A stretch of DNA of 64,000 nucleotides, taken from the NCBI RefSeq assembly GCF_001632285.1, contig NZ_LWAH01000001.1, forward strand, positions 125,144-189,143, given 5' to 3'. Shown here piece after piece: positions 8,397-19,072 of this stretch; position 1 is the first letter of the stretch, and each line of letters starts with the position of its first letter. The position numbers and the translations under genes are program-made. The notes under the pieces were generated by a model. It made no database searches and was not told the origin of the DNA. It was given only the letters and a program-made list of their open reading frames with translations. The stretch is from Moraxella catarrhalis. GTDB taxonomy: Bacteria > Pseudomonadota > Gammaproteobacteria > Pseudomonadales > Moraxellaceae.

Positions 8397-11084
8397 ATGA
8401 AACTCAATAAACTAGCCGCTATTATCAGTGCTGGCATATCGTGTGCGTACCTGACCCAATGCACTTCTGTTCATCAAATGGCAACATTTGGCACCAAAAC
8501 CATCGATAATGAAGCAGCTTTACAAGATACTAAGCCGCCCACTAACGGTGTTTATACTTATCCTGTAACACGCATTCATCAAGACAGTACGGATTATTTT
8601 TTAAGTGGCGAATATGGCAGATCAGCTGACCATGTGCGATCTGAAGGTGAGTTTGGCGACTCTTCAGCATACCCTCGTCCCGATGATGGCGTCAGTCGCT
8701 ATTTTGGTGAAAAAATTGTTGATAAGTTTCGTTGGCTTGAAAATGTCGATGACATGAATAAAGACTACACCCAAGAAACTGATGAAGATCGTGATCGCAA
8801 TCTGATTGGTTCGTTGCTTGAAGATGATGTGAAAGATGGGTTGTGTGATAACCGCACACGCAAAGATTTACAGACGGTTAAGCCAAAACAATCAAGCGAG
8901 GTTAATGATTGGGTAAATGCTCAAAATGAGGTAACCAATCAGTATTTTGATGCCAACCCAATCTATGAGCAAGTCAAAAACAATATTAACGCTTTGATGA
9001 GCTACCGCTATAGCTACCGTAAAGAAAATAAAGATGGCGTAGGCAGTCTTGAATTATACCGTCATGAAGACGGCTATATCCGCCTTGAGTTGACAGACAC
9101 TGATGGCAATAAGCGCACCTTATTCAATGAAAGAGAGCTTTCAGAAGATGGTAATACCGTTTTGCCGTGGCCAGATATTTATGTCAGCGATAAAGGCTCT
9201 TATGTTGCCTATGTCACCGCCCCTGGTAATAATGATACAGACACCCGAGGACGCACAGATTTACATGTCATCGATATCAAAACAGGTAAAGCTGCCATTG
9301 AGCCGATTCAAAATGCTGACAATAACAGCATTATTTGGCTAGATGATAAGAGCTTTTTGTACATTCAAGGCTCACAAATCAAACGCCATGAAGTTGGTAG
9401 CAAAAAATGGGTTGATCCCATTGAGGTGACTTGGGGTGAGATCGATGGTGCAGGTCCAACGGATATGTGGTACAGCGATGATGAAACCAGACGGTATTTA
9501 GTCATTGAAGCATATAAAAAAGCACCGACTAGCTTCATCAAAGACACCAAAACCAATAAGGTATATCGTATTCACAGCGAAAAATTCTTTAATGACTTTT
9601 TCTATCACGCACCTGATTATACTCACGCACCGTTAGCCTCTTTGGTACATTTTGATGATAAAACGCTGGATGTTTACTTCATCTCAGGTGAAAAAAATAT
9701 CAAGGGTGATATTTTCAAAATGAACCTAAACAATCCTAAAAAGCGTGAGATTGTGGTTGCTATCCCTGATGAGTATGATGAAACCTTAGAGGCGATTTAT
9801 CACCCTGAAGCAGGCGGTCATTTTTTGATTAAATATCTAAAAGATGGCACACACAAGCTGATATTAACCGATACAACGGGCAAGATTGTTAAAGATTTGA
9901 CACCTGACATACCAGGTAATGCGGACGATTTAACCAGCTATGTTGCAGAAGATGACAACAAGGATGGGGATAAAAAAGCAAAAGATAAAGAGGTAGCCGA
10001 TGAGGATGATCAAACCCCTGATGAAAGCTATGTGTCTTTTCGCTTTAATGCCATCATTAAGCCTCGTACGGTTTATAAATACAGCCCATCAAAGGGCGAG
10101 TTTATTGATGTGCGTCGTCGAGATTTGATTCCTTTTGATGAAAATCTTTATGAAAGTAAACAAATACTTTACACCTCAAAAGATGGTACCAAAGTACCGA
10201 TGAATATCAATTATAAAAAAGGGATTAAACTTGATGGTAAAAACCCAACCGTATTGTATGGTTATGGTGGGTTTGGGGCTACTGAAAATCTTGCCTTTCA
10301 TAAAAGCAAAGCCGCTTGGCTTGAGCATGGTGGTGTGTGGGCAACTGCCTTTATCCGTGGTGGCAGTGAATATGGCCATACATGGCATAAGGATGGCCGC
10401 CTGCTCAATAAAATGAATGTCTTTGATGATTTTGCAGCTGCGGCTGATTATTTGGCACAATCAGGCTATGCTGATAGCAATCATTTGGCAATCTCTGGCG
10501 CGTCAAATGGTGGGCTGTTGGTGGGTGCTTCTATGGTCTTGCATCCTGAAAAATTCCGTGTCGCCATACCAGCGGCAGGCGTGCTTGATATGTTGCGTTA
10601 TAACGATAATTTCCATACCCAATATTGGGCAGGTGAGTATGGTTTGCCCTATGACAGTGTTGCACAATACAAGCTTTTAAAAAGCTATTCGCCTTATCAT
10701 AATGTCAAGGCAGGTGTCTGTTATCCATCAACATTGGTGATGACCTCCAAGCGTGATGATAGGGTGACGCCTTCGCATTCTTATAAGTTTGTTGCAGCTT
10801 TGCAAGATAAGCAGGTGTGTGCTAACCCAACTTTCTTATATGCAGCTGAGCAGTTTGGTCACTGGGCAAATACTTATCAAGAGCAAAAAAATGACTACAG
10901 TCTGTTTACAAGTTTTGCACTCAATGAAATGAATATCAAACATGTACCAGACCTAACTCATCGCCATGATGCTGATTTTTATAAAACTGATAAATGGCGT
11001 GAAGAAGAGGCCAAAGAGCATGCTAAACAGATTAAAAAACTGCAACAGCGGATTGATAAGCTCAATGAAACTAAGGATAAATAA
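8397..11084 (+). CDS. Prolyl oligopeptidase family serine peptidase (S9A), putative lipoprotein
   Basis: The protein has 895 residues, longer than the usual 680-730 of prolyl oligopeptidases. The N-terminus resembles a lipoprotein signal with a non-standard lipobox (YLTQC, Cys at residue 22), suggesting export and membrane anchoring. A beta-propeller region follows and then an alpha/beta-hydrolase domain with the catalytic set Ser703 (GASNGG), Asp787/788 (RDDRVTPSHS) and His822 (FGHW). A highly acidic, Lys-rich insertion without hydrophobic residues lies at about residues 515-545, and the C-terminus is a Lys/Glu-rich helix. The family cleaves short peptides after proline. Export of such an enzyme would point to peptide scavenging in the periplasm or at the surface (inference). 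It is monocistronic and followed by a terminator. Confidence 0.85.
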   Translation: MKLNKLAAIISAGISCAYLTQCTSVHQMATFGTKTIDNEAALQDTKPPTNGVYTYPVTRIHQDSTDYFLSGEYGRSADHVRSEGEFGDSSAYPRPDDGVSRYFGEKIVDKFRWLENVDDMNKDYTQETDEDRDRNLIGSLLEDDVKDGLCDNRTRKDLQTVKPKQSSEVNDWVNAQNEVTNQYFDANPIYEQVKNNINALMSYRYSYRKENKDGVGSLELYRHEDGYIRLELTDTDGNKRTLFNERELSEDGNTVLPWPDIYVSDKGSYVAYVTAPGNNDTDTRGRTDLHVIDIKTGKAAIEPIQNADNNSIIWLDDKSFLYIQGSQIKRHEVGSKKWVDPIEVTWGEIDGAGPTDMWYSDDETRRYLVIEAYKKAPTSFIKDTKTNKVYRIHSEKFFNDFFYHAPDYTHAPLASLVHFDDKTLDVYFISGEKNIKGDIFKMNLNNPKKREIVVAIPDEYDETLEAIYHPEAGGHFLIKYLKDGTHKLILTDTTGKIVKDLTPDIPGNADDLTSYVAEDDNKDGDKKAKDKEVADEDDQTPDESYVSFRFNAIIKPRTVYKYSPSKGEFIDVRRRDLIPFDENLYESKQILYTSKDGTKVPMNINYKKGIKLDGKNPTVLYGYGGFGATENLAFHKSKAAWLEHGGVWATAFIRGGSEYGHTWHKDGRLLNKMNVFDDFAAAADYLAQSGYADSNHLAISGASNGGLLVGASMVLHPEKFRVAIPAAGVLDMLRYNDNFHTQYWAGEYGLPYDSVAQYKLLKSYSPYHNVKAGVCYPSTLVMTSKRDDRVTPSHSYKFVAALQDKQVCANPTFLYAAEQFGHWANTYQEQKNDYSLFTSFALNEMNIKHVPDLTHRHDADFYKTDKWREEEAKEHAKQIKKLQQRIDKLNETKDK

Positions 11085-11124
11085 TGGCGTATTAAGTGTT
11101 AAATATGCATAAATTCTTATATCA

Positions 11125-11157
11125 AAAAAAGATGCTCAATCATTGGGCATCTTTTTT
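11125..11157 (+). terminator. Rho-independent terminator after the S9 peptidase gene
   Basis: AAAAAAGATGC and GCATCTTTTTT form an 11-bp stem with a T-run, 40 bases after the stop codon. Confidence 0.85.
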
Positions 11158-11272
11158 GTTGGGTATTAAACAGATGCGTGCAGTGGGCATAAAAATTACC
11201 TGCCATGATAATAACGCTCAGAAAGGCAAGTTTGATCTTAAATGATCATAGCCACGCTTGGTATTGTGAAAT

Positions 11273-11506
11273 TTATCTAAACTTCACAATGCCAATGCCA
11301 TCTGCTTGGGCGGCGTGTTCTTGGATGGTGGTAAGCTCATCAGGTGTGGGACGATGCTCATGATGCCCGCACTCAATGCATTCAATATATTCATCATAGT
11401 CAGGCTCAAAGACTTGAACTTGGACGATGGTATCTATTTTCTTGCAAGTGGGGCAAACCACACCAGCCAAAAACTGCCGCTTTGGGCGATTAGATTGGTA
11501 ACGCAT
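11273..11506 (-). CDS. yheV: YheV-family putative zinc-ribbon protein
   Basis: This 77-residue protein has two CxxC knuckles (CPTCKK at residues 18-23 and CIECGHHEH at about 43-51), as in the TIGR02443/YheV family of small metal-binding proteins of unknown function. It begins four bases after the stop of prlC on the same strand, the same neighbourhood this family has in many gammaproteobacteria, so it is very likely translated from the prlC transcript. The family has no established role. A single zinc ion bound by the four cysteines is inferred. Confidence 0.85.
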   Translation of the reverse strand: MRYQSNRPKRQFLAGVVCPTCKKIDTIVQVQVFEPDYDEYIECIECGHHEHRPTPDELTTIQEHAAQADGIGIVKFR

Positions 11507-11510
11507 GTGA

Positions 11511-13634
11511 TTATGCTTGATTAATCAAGCCACGATGGCGTAACAACGCTTCTTGGGTGGCTTTGCGTCCACGAAATGCCACATAGTTATCTTGGGCATC
11601 ACGAGAGCTACCACGGGCTAAAATTTCATCACGAAACGCACGGCCTGTGGCTGGATTAAAGATACCATCTTCTTCAAATTTACCAAACGCATCTGCTGAT
11701 AGCACCTCTGCCCAAATATAAGAATAATATCCTGAAGCATAGCCTCCAGCAAAAATATGACTAAAGCCGTTACCAAAACGCTGATATGAAGCTGGCAAGA
11801 TGACGGCAACCTCATCACGCACAGCATCGGCTACCGATAAGATGTCTGCATAAGTGATTTGACCGAAGTTAACCATTTTAGCGGTGTGCAACCGCAAATC
11901 AAACAAACCAAGCTCCATTTGGCGTAGCGTCTGTAAACCAGTTTGGAAATTTTTGGTGGCGATAAGTGCATCTTTTTTATCATTTGGCAGGGCGTCACCT
12001 GTTTCTACATGGCGGCTAATTAGGCGTAGACCTTCATCGGTGATGGCAAAGTTTTCCATAAATTGGCTTGGTAACTCTACAGCATCCCATTCAACGCCAC
12101 TGATGCCTGAGACATCAGCTACATCGACCGTTGTTAATACATGGTGCAGTGCATGACCAAACTCATGGAACAGCGTATTGGCCTCGTCAAAGGATAATAA
12201 ACTGGGTTTATCACCAATGGGTGGTGCAAAGTTACCAATCACAAAGCCAACTGGCAAGCGTAACTCATCACCGTAAACTTGTCGGCTTTGGAAGCCATCT
12301 AGCCAAGCACCGCCTTGTTTACCTGCTCTGGCAAACAAATCAAGATATAAGCCGCCCAACAGTTCATGACTGTCTGAATCATGAATCACACAAAACAGCA
12401 CATCCTCATGCCATGCAACATAGTTTTGTTTTTGGGTAACAGAAATTTTAACCCCAAACAGTCTTTGACAGATTTCAAATAAACCATCTAATACCACAGG
12501 TAGCGGAAAATATGGACGAAGCTCATCGCTGGTTAAGCTGAATTTGGTTTGGCGGATTTTTTCACTGACATAAGCCACATCCCAAGGTTTAAGTTCATCG
12601 AGACCTAAGCTTTGGGCGTAGTCTTTAAGTTCTTGATATTCTGCATAAGCTTGTGGCTTGGCGGCACGACTTAATGACAGTAAAAATTTCTCAATCTCAT
12701 CACTGGTGTTTGCCATTTTGGTGGCAAGCGACAGTTCGCTGTAGTCTTGCATATCCAAAAGTTTGGCTTTTTGAGTGCGTAAATTGATGATATCCACCAT
12801 AATTTGGGCATTGTCAAACTCGGTTGTATCTGGGCTTTGGTCAGAGGCGCGTGTATTATAAGCATGATAAAGCTCTTCACGCAGCGTGCGATTGTCAGCA
12901 AACTGCATGACCGCCAAATACATCGGCATATCAAGGGTGGCAACATATTCTGTTTCAAGTGTCGCCTCTGGATGCTTGGCACGATAAGTTTCGGCTGCTG
13001 ATTTAAGCAGTGCTAAGCCGTTTTCGCTGATGCCTGATAATTCATCTGGGCGTAGTGGTCGAACAAAATGACGCGTCGCATCCATGACATTATCTGCAAA
13101 CTTAGCAGAAGCCAAAGACAGCTTACTTTGAATGTCGGCAAATTGTGCTTTTTTATCTGCATCCAATGCCACACCAGATAAGCGAAAGCTTTGTAAAGAT
13201 TTTTCAATGGCGCGTTTTTGAGCGGTATTTTGGTATTGGCTTGGTAGTTGGTCAAATTGTGTATCAACCAGCTGATACAAAGAAAATAAAGCGACAGATT
13301 GTCCAATGCGTGTGCCAAGTTCAGAAATTTTGGGTAGTACCTCATGGTGGGTCTGGCGGACGGCATCATTACTGGCAACGCTATTTAGGTGTGATAGTAC
13401 GCTAAAATAACGGTCGAGCTTTTCGCTGATTGCATTAAATTTTTGGATTTTTTCAAATGCTTCTTTTGCGTTGGTTGGCAGGCTTGCCGATTCAATGTCG
13501 GTCAGAGTTTCGTTGGCATCATCTAAGACGGTTTGAATTAAATTTTTAAGTGTTTGAGGTGTGGCTTTATTAAAGTCAATCAACTGTAAGCGGGCGTCAA
13601 GGGGGGTATTTTTTAGGATGATATCGGTATCCAT
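11511..13634 (-). CDS. prlC: Oligopeptidase A (M3 family metallopeptidase)
   Basis: This is a cytoplasmic zinc peptidase of 707 residues that degrades peptides, including cleaved signal peptides. The zinc site HEFGHALHH is at about residue 490, with the distal Glu in GVEWDAVELPSQ some 27 residues later. The C-terminal GGYASGYYSYIWAEV substrate-cleft motif is intact. The length fits the family (about 680). The start codon at 13634 is preceded by AAAGGAAAA. It forms a two-gene unit with yheV. Confidence 0.95.
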   Translation of the reverse strand: MDTDIILKNTPLDARLQLIDFNKATPQTLKNLIQTVLDDANETLTDIESASLPTNAKEAFEKIQKFNAISEKLDRYFSVLSHLNSVASNDAVRQTHHEVLPKISELGTRIGQSVALFSLYQLVDTQFDQLPSQYQNTAQKRAIEKSLQSFRLSGVALDADKKAQFADIQSKLSLASAKFADNVMDATRHFVRPLRPDELSGISENGLALLKSAAETYRAKHPEATLETEYVATLDMPMYLAVMQFADNRTLREELYHAYNTRASDQSPDTTEFDNAQIMVDIINLRTQKAKLLDMQDYSELSLATKMANTSDEIEKFLLSLSRAAKPQAYAEYQELKDYAQSLGLDELKPWDVAYVSEKIRQTKFSLTSDELRPYFPLPVVLDGLFEICQRLFGVKISVTQKQNYVAWHEDVLFCVIHDSDSHELLGGLYLDLFARAGKQGGAWLDGFQSRQVYGDELRLPVGFVIGNFAPPIGDKPSLLSFDEANTLFHEFGHALHHVLTTVDVADVSGISGVEWDAVELPSQFMENFAITDEGLRLISRHVETGDALPNDKKDALIATKNFQTGLQTLRQMELGLFDLRLHTAKMVNFGQITYADILSVADAVRDEVAVILPASYQRFGNGFSHIFAGGYASGYYSYIWAEVLSADAFGKFEEDGIFNPATGRAFRDEILARGSSRDAQDNYVAFRGRKATQEALLRHRGLINQA

Positions 13635-13850
13635 GGGGGATTTTCCTTTTGTTAGAGTATATCAAAAACAGTTTGGGCGGTCTAAAAGCCAAACTGTATG
13701 GGGTGCTTAAAATTTTAACCCAAATTTAAATGCGTACAGTTTTGAGTTTTACAAGGGTATTAAAACAAATAATCATCAATTTATCATCATCGTGCTACAA
13801 TAGCCATCATTAAAATCAATTCTACCAACATATCCATAAAATACCACGCC

Positions 13851-14600
13851 ATGAAATCCATTACAATCACCAGTTATAATATTCATAAAGGTATGTCGCC
13901 GACCAATCGCTTGGTACGATTGATGGGCATGAAGGATGCCTTATTAAAAACCAATCCTGATATTTTATGTCTGCAGGAGGTGCAAGGGCAAAATCTCAAA
14001 CACACGATTAATTTTGCTGAATTTCCTGACGGTGGGCAACATGAATGGTTTGGCGAGTTTTTGGGCATTGCATCAAGCTATGGCAAAAATGCTGAATACG
14101 AACACGGTCATCATGGCAACGCAGTGCTTTCTCGCCACCCACTTGACCCAAAACACAACCTAAATATTACCGTCAATCGCCTTGAAAAAAGAGGTGTGCT
14201 TCATTGTGAGGTGCATCCAGATGGCTGGAGGCGTCCTGTGGTTGTGTTGTGTTGCCATTTAAATTTGTTGCATCGAGACCGCATTAAGCAATATCAAGCA
14301 ATTCGTGATTATATTTTCACATTGCCAGCAGATGCATCGCTGATTTTGGCAGGCGATTTTAATGATTGGTCAAAAAAATCTTGTCAAGCCTTGTCATCAC
14401 TAGGGCTTAGTGAAGTGTTTTTGCAAGTGCATGGTGAATATCCTGCCACTTTTCCTGCCAAAATGCCTGTATTAAGTTTGGATCGCATTTATGTGCGTAG
14501 GCTTAAGGTGCATAATGCGATGGTGCATGGCGGTGTGCCGTGGTCAAATTTATCTGACCATCTGCCCATCAGTGCGTGTGTTTCTGAGATGGATGAGTGA
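13851..14600 (+). CDS. Endonuclease/exonuclease/phosphatase (EEP) family protein
   Basis: The protein has 249 residues and contains the EEP fold motifs in order: TSYNIHKG near residue 7, the metal-binding Glu in LCLQEVQG near residue 43, HGNAVLSRHPL near 87, CHLNLLHRDR near 135, LAGDFNDW near 165 and the final SDHLPI near 237. No signal peptide is seen. The family includes DNA/RNA nucleases, inositol phosphatases and the E. coli YbhP type. The substrate cannot be decided from the sequence. It is divergent from prlC, with about 215 bases between. Confidence 0.8.
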   Translation: MKSITITSYNIHKGMSPTNRLVRLMGMKDALLKTNPDILCLQEVQGQNLKHTINFAEFPDGGQHEWFGEFLGIASSYGKNAEYEHGHHGNAVLSRHPLDPKHNLNITVNRLEKRGVLHCEVHPDGWRRPVVVLCCHLNLLHRDRIKQYQAIRDYIFTLPADASLILAGDFNDWSKKSCQALSSLGLSEVFLQVHGEYPATFPAKMPVLSLDRIYVRRLKVHNAMVHGGVPWSNLSDHLPISACVSEMDE

Positions 14601-14730
14601 TGATAATATCGTCAAATAATGTGGCTGTATCAGCAAAAATAGCGATATAAAAAATAACGCCATTTTGTCATGGTATTTGATAAAATTAACCAATCCAACC
14701 AGCTAAAACCAATCAATCACAAAGGGAGTA

Positions 14731-15345
14731 ATGATGCAAAAGTGGGTATTAGCCAGCAACAATCAAGGTAAGTTGGCAGAATTTCAGGCGTTATTTGATG
14801 ACGCTGATTTGGGCGTTCATATCATCACTCAAGGCAGCTTGGGGATTGGCGATGTCAGCGAAGATGGGAAGAGTTTTATTGAAAATGCCATCATCAAAGC
14901 ACGCCATGCCGCCAAAGTCAGTGGGCTGCCTGCGGTGGCAGATGATTCAGGGCTATGTGTCCCCATTCTTGGCAACGCCCCTGGGATTTTTTCGGCACGC
15001 TATGCTGGACGACATGGCGATGATGCTGCCAATAATGCCAAACTGCTTGAGCAATTAAAACCCTATCGCAGCCGTGCCCCCATTGATGCCTTTTTTGTCT
15101 GTGTACTGGCGTATGTGCGTCATGGCGACGATCCGATGCCACTTATCGCAATTGGCAAATGGCATGGCGAGATACTTAATGAACCTGTGGGCGAGCATGG
15201 ATTTGGCTACGATCCGCTGTTTTATATCCCCAAGCTTAAAAAATCATCCGCCCAGCTGGATCGTGCCGCCAAAAATGCCATCAGCCACCGAGCGTCTGCA
15301 CTGCAAGATTTGCTTCGCCAATTAAAAGAAACTTGGCTGGTGTGA
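14731..15345 (+). CDS. rdgB: XTP/dITP pyrophosphatase (RdgB/HAM1 family)
   Basis: This 204-residue house-cleaning enzyme hydrolyses non-canonical purine nucleotides (dITP, XTP) to monophosphates. Family motifs are intact: the N-terminal LASNNQGKLAEF binding loop, FIENAIIKARHAA, VADDSGLCV with the catalytic Asp, FSARYAG, GFGYDPLF and the C-terminal SHRASAL. GGGAG lies before the tandem ATGATG start, so the second ATG is equally possible. It is separate from the EEP gene by 130 bases and could be read from the same transcript. Confidence 0.95.
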   Translation: MMQKWVLASNNQGKLAEFQALFDDADLGVHIITQGSLGIGDVSEDGKSFIENAIIKARHAAKVSGLPAVADDSGLCVPILGNAPGIFSARYAGRHGDDAANNAKLLEQLKPYRSRAPIDAFFVCVLAYVRHGDDPMPLIAIGKWHGEILNEPVGEHGFGYDPLFYIPKLKKSSAQLDRAAKNAISHRASALQDLLRQLKETWLV

Positions 15346-15371
15346 TTTTTAGTTTTCGCATGGGCTAAGAG

Positions 15372-15400
15372 TTGTATTTTTCACAATGATTAGCTATACT
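15372..15400 (+). promoter_or_regulatory. Probable sigma70 promoter of tig
   Basis: TTGTAT (15372-15377) and TATACT (15395-15400) are separated by exactly 17 bases, about 130 bases upstream of the tig start. Confidence 0.6.
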
Positions 15401-15529
15401 GTATTGCTTTTAATATATTTATGTGGTTATAGTTAAATATTCTTTAATTGGGATATTAGTATATTTTCACAACTAGATTTTGGTCTTTTGACCGACTGTT
15501 TTTTATTTTTAAATGATTTAAGGTGAGTT

Positions 15530-16864
15530 ATGAGCGATTTACAAATATCTGTGAATGTGGTTTCTGATAAAGAAACGCAGCTAACGGTCAAAGTGCCTGT
15601 AGGTAATATCCAAAGTAAGGTTGAAAGTCGTATCCGTAGTGTTGCAAAAACTGCCAAAATTGATGGTTTTCGTAAGGGCAAAGTGCCAGTGTCACACATT
15701 CGCTCACAGTATGGTGCTGGCATTCAGCAAGAAGTGATTAACGATGTCATTCGTGATACTGTCTTTGAAGCCATTGGCAACGAAAAAATCCGTGTTGTTG
15801 GCGTGCCAAACATTGATGATGTGAAGCTTGAAGATGATTTTTTGGTGTATCAAGCCACGGTTGAGACTTTCCCAGAAGTAGAAGTTCAAGGCTTGGGCGA
15901 AATTGAAGTTGAGCGTCACACCGCAACCATCTCTGATGAAGATGTGGATACCATGGTTGAAAATCTACAAAAGCAACGCCAAACTTTTGAAACCAAAGAA
16001 GGTGAGCTAGAAGAAGGCGATCAAGCAACTTTTGATTTTGAAGGCTTGATTGATGGCGAGAAATTTGAAGGTGGCAGTGCCGAAAATCACACCTTGGTCA
16101 TCGGTTCAGGTCGCATGATTCCAGGCTTTGAAGATGGCATGAAAGGCATGAAAGCTGGCGAAGAAAAAACCATCACGGTTACTTTCCCTGAAGACTATCA
16201 AGCAGAGCATTTGGCAGGTAAAGAAGCGCAATTTATCATCACGCTAAAAGAAGTCAAGGCGTCAGCTTTGCCTGAACTCAATGATGAATTCTTTGAGCTG
16301 TTTGGTGTGACCGAAGGTGGTTTAGATCAGTTAAAAGCCGATGTTCGCAAAAATATGGAGCGTGAGGTAAAACATGCCGCTCGCAATCAAGTCAAACAAG
16401 CTGCGTTTGATGCTTTGCTTGAAAAAAATGAATTTGATGTGCCAAAAGCCATGTTGGATCAAGAAATTGACCGTCAACGCCAACTGATGCTAAATCGCTT
16501 TTCTCAGCAGTTTGGTGCAGATCCTAAGACTTTTGATTCAAATATGTTGCCAAATGAATTATTTGAAGATCAAGCATTGCGTGCCGTGCGTTTGGGCGTT
16601 TTGGTCAGCCAAATCATCGAATCGCAAAAACTCACTGTTGATCAAGACCGTGTGACTGCCTTTATCGCAGAAGCTGCTGAAAACTATGAAGATCCAGCAG
16701 AAGTGATTGAATATTATACCAATGATAAAGCACAGCGTGCCCAAGTTGAGTCTGTTGTGCTAGAAGATCAAGTGGTGGACTATCTGCTTGGTCATGCCAA
16801 GGTGAGCGATAAAACAGTCAATTACCAAGAGTTGTTGGCCGCAGCCCAGCAACAAGCCATCTAA
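15530..16864 (+). CDS. tig: Trigger factor, ribosome-associated chaperone
   Basis: This 444-residue peptidyl-prolyl isomerase and chaperone binds nascent chains at the ribosome exit. The ribosome-binding signature FRKGKVP is at about residues 44-50, the FKBP-type PPIase domain spans about 160-245 ([11 protein letters not shown] through FIITLKEVK), and the helical C-terminal arms follow. The length is close to the usual 430-450. The start is supported by AAGGTGAG. The neighbours clpP and clpX give the standard tig-clpP-clpX order. Confidence 0.97.
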   Translation: MSDLQISVNVVSDKETQLTVKVPVGNIQSKVESRIRSVAKTAKIDGFRKGKVPVSHIRSQYGAGIQQEVINDVIRDTVFEAIGNEKIRVVGVPNIDDVKLEDDFLVYQATVETFPEVEVQGLGEIEVERHTATISDEDVDTMVENLQKQRQTFETKEGELEEGDQATFDFEGLIDGEKFEGGSAENHTLVIGSGRMIPGFEDGMKGMKAGEEKTITVTFPEDYQAEHLAGKEAQFIITLKEVKASALPELNDEFFELFGVTEGGLDQLKADVRKNMEREVKHAARNQVKQAAFDALLEKNEFDVPKAMLDQEIDRQRQLMLNRFSQQFGADPKTFDSNMLPNELFEDQALRAVRLGVLVSQIIESQKLTVDQDRVTAFIAEAAENYEDPAEVIEYYTNDKAQRAQVESVVLEDQVVDYLLGHAKVSDKTVNYQELLAAAQQQAI

Positions 16865-16902
16865 TCTTATGTTGAGCTAGGCTGATTGCTGATTTGACAA
16901 AT

Positions 16903-16928
16903 ACCCCAAGCTGATGCGTGGGGTTTTT
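16903..16928 (+). terminator. Weak terminator between tig and clpP
   Basis: A 6-bp stem (ACCCCA / TGGGGT, 10-base loop) runs into TTTT. It would allow partial read-through into clpP. Confidence 0.55.
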
Positions 16929-17028
16929 GTTCTAAAGATAAAACCAGATCACTGAACATTCATGAAAACTTTGTTTTTAAAGATACTAAGTTTAAAAACA
17001 GGCATTAACGATACAAACTGAGAATACC

Positions 17029-17682
17029 ATGAGCATAAAACACAATCCTTATTATGACCAGCTGACCGATGCTTTATATGCCCCTAACAATGCACTGGTA
17101 CCTATGGTCATCGAACAGTCAGGTCGTGGCGAACGATCGTTTGATATTTTTTCACGCCTATTGCGTGAGCGAGTCATTTTCTTGACAGGTCAAGTTGAAG
17201 ACAATATGGCAAACCTAATTGTCGCCCAGCTGCTGTTTTTGGAGGCGGATAATCCAGAAAAAGACATTCATTTATATATCAATTCACCTGGCGGTGTTGT
17301 CACGGCAGGCATGGCAATTTATGATACAATGAACTTTATCAAACCCCATGTTTCAACGATTTGCATGGGTCAAGCCGCTTCAATGGGTTCATTTTTATTG
17401 TCGGCAGGAGAAAAAGGTAAGCGTTACGCATTGGCAAACTCCCGTGTGATGATTCATCAGCCATTGGGGGGATTTCGTGGTCAGGCCTCTGATATTGAGA
17501 TTCATGCTCGAGAAATCATTGAGCTAAAAGCCAAATTAAACCGTTTATTGGCAGAACATACAGGCCAACCGATTGAAAAGCTTGAGCGTGATACCGACCG
17601 TGACCATTTTATGAGTGCTGAGCAGGCGCGTGATTATGGTTTGGTGGATGTCGTACTTGATAAGCGACCAAAAAATCTATAA
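17029..17682 (+). CDS. clpP: ATP-dependent Clp protease proteolytic subunit
   Basis: This 217-residue serine protease forms the 14-mer chamber that works with ClpX. The catalytic triad is visible: Ser118 (QAASMGSF), His143 (MIHQPLGG) and Asp192 (RDTDRDHF, by offset from E. coli). A short propeptide precedes the conserved [17 protein letters not shown] start of the mature protein. It is followed nine bases later by clpX, so the two are cotranscribed. Confidence 0.97.
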   Translation: MSIKHNPYYDQLTDALYAPNNALVPMVIEQSGRGERSFDIFSRLLRERVIFLTGQVEDNMANLIVAQLLFLEADNPEKDIHLYINSPGGVVTAGMAIYDTMNFIKPHVSTICMGQAASMGSFLLSAGEKGKRYALANSRVMIHQPLGGFRGQASDIEIHAREIIELKAKLNRLLAEHTGQPIEKLERDTDRDHFMSAEQARDYGLVDVVLDKRPKNL

Positions 17683-17691
17683 GGGGCTGTT

Positions 17692-19008
17692 ATGACAACC
17701 AAAGAGATACCAAGTTGCTCATTTTGTGGCAAGAAAAAAACCGAAGTTCAAAAGCTCATCGCAGGCAATGACGCTAATATTTGTAATGAATGCATCGCTG
17801 TTTGTGGGGATTTATTGGGAGATTGGTCAAAACCAACCAAATCTTCTAGCAGATCGTCTGATCAATCAGCTGACACCAGCCACCAATCAGATGTCCAACT
17901 GAGCATTAAAACAGATAGCGATAAAGATGAATGGCTTAATAAAGTTCTGCCAAAGCCAAAAGAGCTGCGAGCACACTTAGATGATTATGTTATTGGTCAA
18001 GATGTTGCTAAAAAGGCACTGGCTGTGGCGGTTTATAATCACTATAAACGCCTGAAGGTTGCTAATGATAAAAAAGATACGGATGGTGTTGAGTTATCCA
18101 AATCAAACATCTTGCTTATCGGACCGACAGGTTCGGGTAAGACGCTACTGGCACAGACACTTGCCAAGATGTTGGATGTCCCATTTGCCATGGCAGATGC
18201 AACGACACTGACCGAGGCAGGTTATGTGGGTGAAGATGTTGAAAATATTGTTCAAAAACTGCTGCAAGCGGCAGACTATGATGTCCAAAAAGCCGAAAAA
18301 GGTATCATTTATATTGATGAGATTGATAAAATTTCTCGCAAAAGCGAAAACCCATCAATCACGCGTGATGTTTCAGGCGAGGGCGTGCAGCAGGCACTGC
18401 TTAAGCTCATTGAGGGGACGGTAGCAAATATTCCACCCCAAGGCGGTCGCAAGCACCCACGCCAAGAGATGATTCAGGTAGATACCAGTAATATTTTGAT
18501 GATTGTGGGCGGGGCATTTGCTGGGCTGGATAAAGTGATTCGCCAGCGTACCGAAAAAACAGGCATCGGTTTTCATGCTGATGTTAAAGCCCAAGATGAA
18601 TCAAGCATCACCGAACTATTTCGTGAGGTAGAAGCTGAAGATTTGATTAAATTTGGTCTGATTCCAGAATTGATCGGCCGCCTGCCAGTGATTGCAAGCT
18701 TAGAGGAGCTTGACGAAGCTGCCTTGGTGCAAATTCTCACCGAGCCTAAAAATGCACTGGTCAAGCAATATCAGTATCTTTTTGATATGGAAGGTGTTCA
18801 ATTAACCTTTGAGCCTGAAGCACTGACCGCCATCGCCAAGCGTGCCCAAGAGCGAAAAACGGGTGCTCGTGGCTTGCGTTCTATCATTGAAAATGCACTG
18901 ATGGATACGATGTATGAGCTACCTAGCATGACCGATATCGCAGAAGTGATTGTCACCAAAGGCGTCATTGAGTCTGGCAAGCCGCCAGTGACTAAGCCTA
19001 AATCGTGA
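17692..19008 (+). CDS. clpX: ClpX, ATP-dependent unfoldase of the ClpXP protease
   Basis: This 438-residue AAA+ unfoldase has an N-terminal C4 zinc domain (CSFC near residue 9, CNEC near 35), a Walker A GPTGSGKT at 144-151, Walker B IYIDEIDK, the IGF loop for ClpP docking (TGIGFH near residue 296) and sensor 2 in GARGLR. It is full length. Its last 96 codons plus stop lie in a 296-bp segment repeated exactly at 21184-21479 beyond an inserted R-M module, so this copy now ends at a hairpin inside the module rather than at its ancestral terminator. Confidence 0.97.
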   Translation: MTTKEIPSCSFCGKKKTEVQKLIAGNDANICNECIAVCGDLLGDWSKPTKSSSRSSDQSADTSHQSDVQLSIKTDSDKDEWLNKVLPKPKELRAHLDDYVIGQDVAKKALAVAVYNHYKRLKVANDKKDTDGVELSKSNILLIGPTGSGKTLLAQTLAKMLDVPFAMADATTLTEAGYVGEDVENIVQKLLQAADYDVQKAEKGIIYIDEIDKISRKSENPSITRDVSGEGVQQALLKLIEGTVANIPPQGGRKHPRQEMIQVDTSNILMIVGGAFAGLDKVIRQRTEKTGIGFHADVKAQDESSITELFREVEAEDLIKFGLIPELIGRLPVIASLEELDEAALVQILTEPKNALVKQYQYLFDMEGVQLTFEPEALTAIAKRAQERKTGARGLRSIIENALMDTMYELPSMTDIAEVIVTKGVIESGKPPVTKPKS

Positions 19009-19012
19009 TGGG
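18717..19012 (+). repeat. 296-bp direct repeat, left copy (3' end of clpX)
   Basis: This segment is identical base for base, without gaps, to 21184-21479. It covers codons 343-438 of clpX, the stop and four further bases. The match begins at AGCTGCCTTGG and ends at GTGATGGG. The two copies bracket the R-M genes and look like a long target-site duplication. Confidence 0.95.
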
Positions 19013-19033
19013 AGATAATCACATCCTGCTTAT

Positions 19034-19072
19034 CAGATCTTACCTGCTATTTTTGCCAGCAGGTAAGATCTG
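19034..19072 (+). terminator. Hairpin downstream of clpX inside the R-M module
   Basis: CAGATCTTACCTGCT and AGCAGGTAAGATCTG form a 15-bp perfect stem with a 9-base loop, 26 bases after the clpX stop. Only a short T stretch follows. It may terminate clpX transcription and insulate the R-M genes, or bind a regulator of the R-M operon. Confidence 0.6.
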
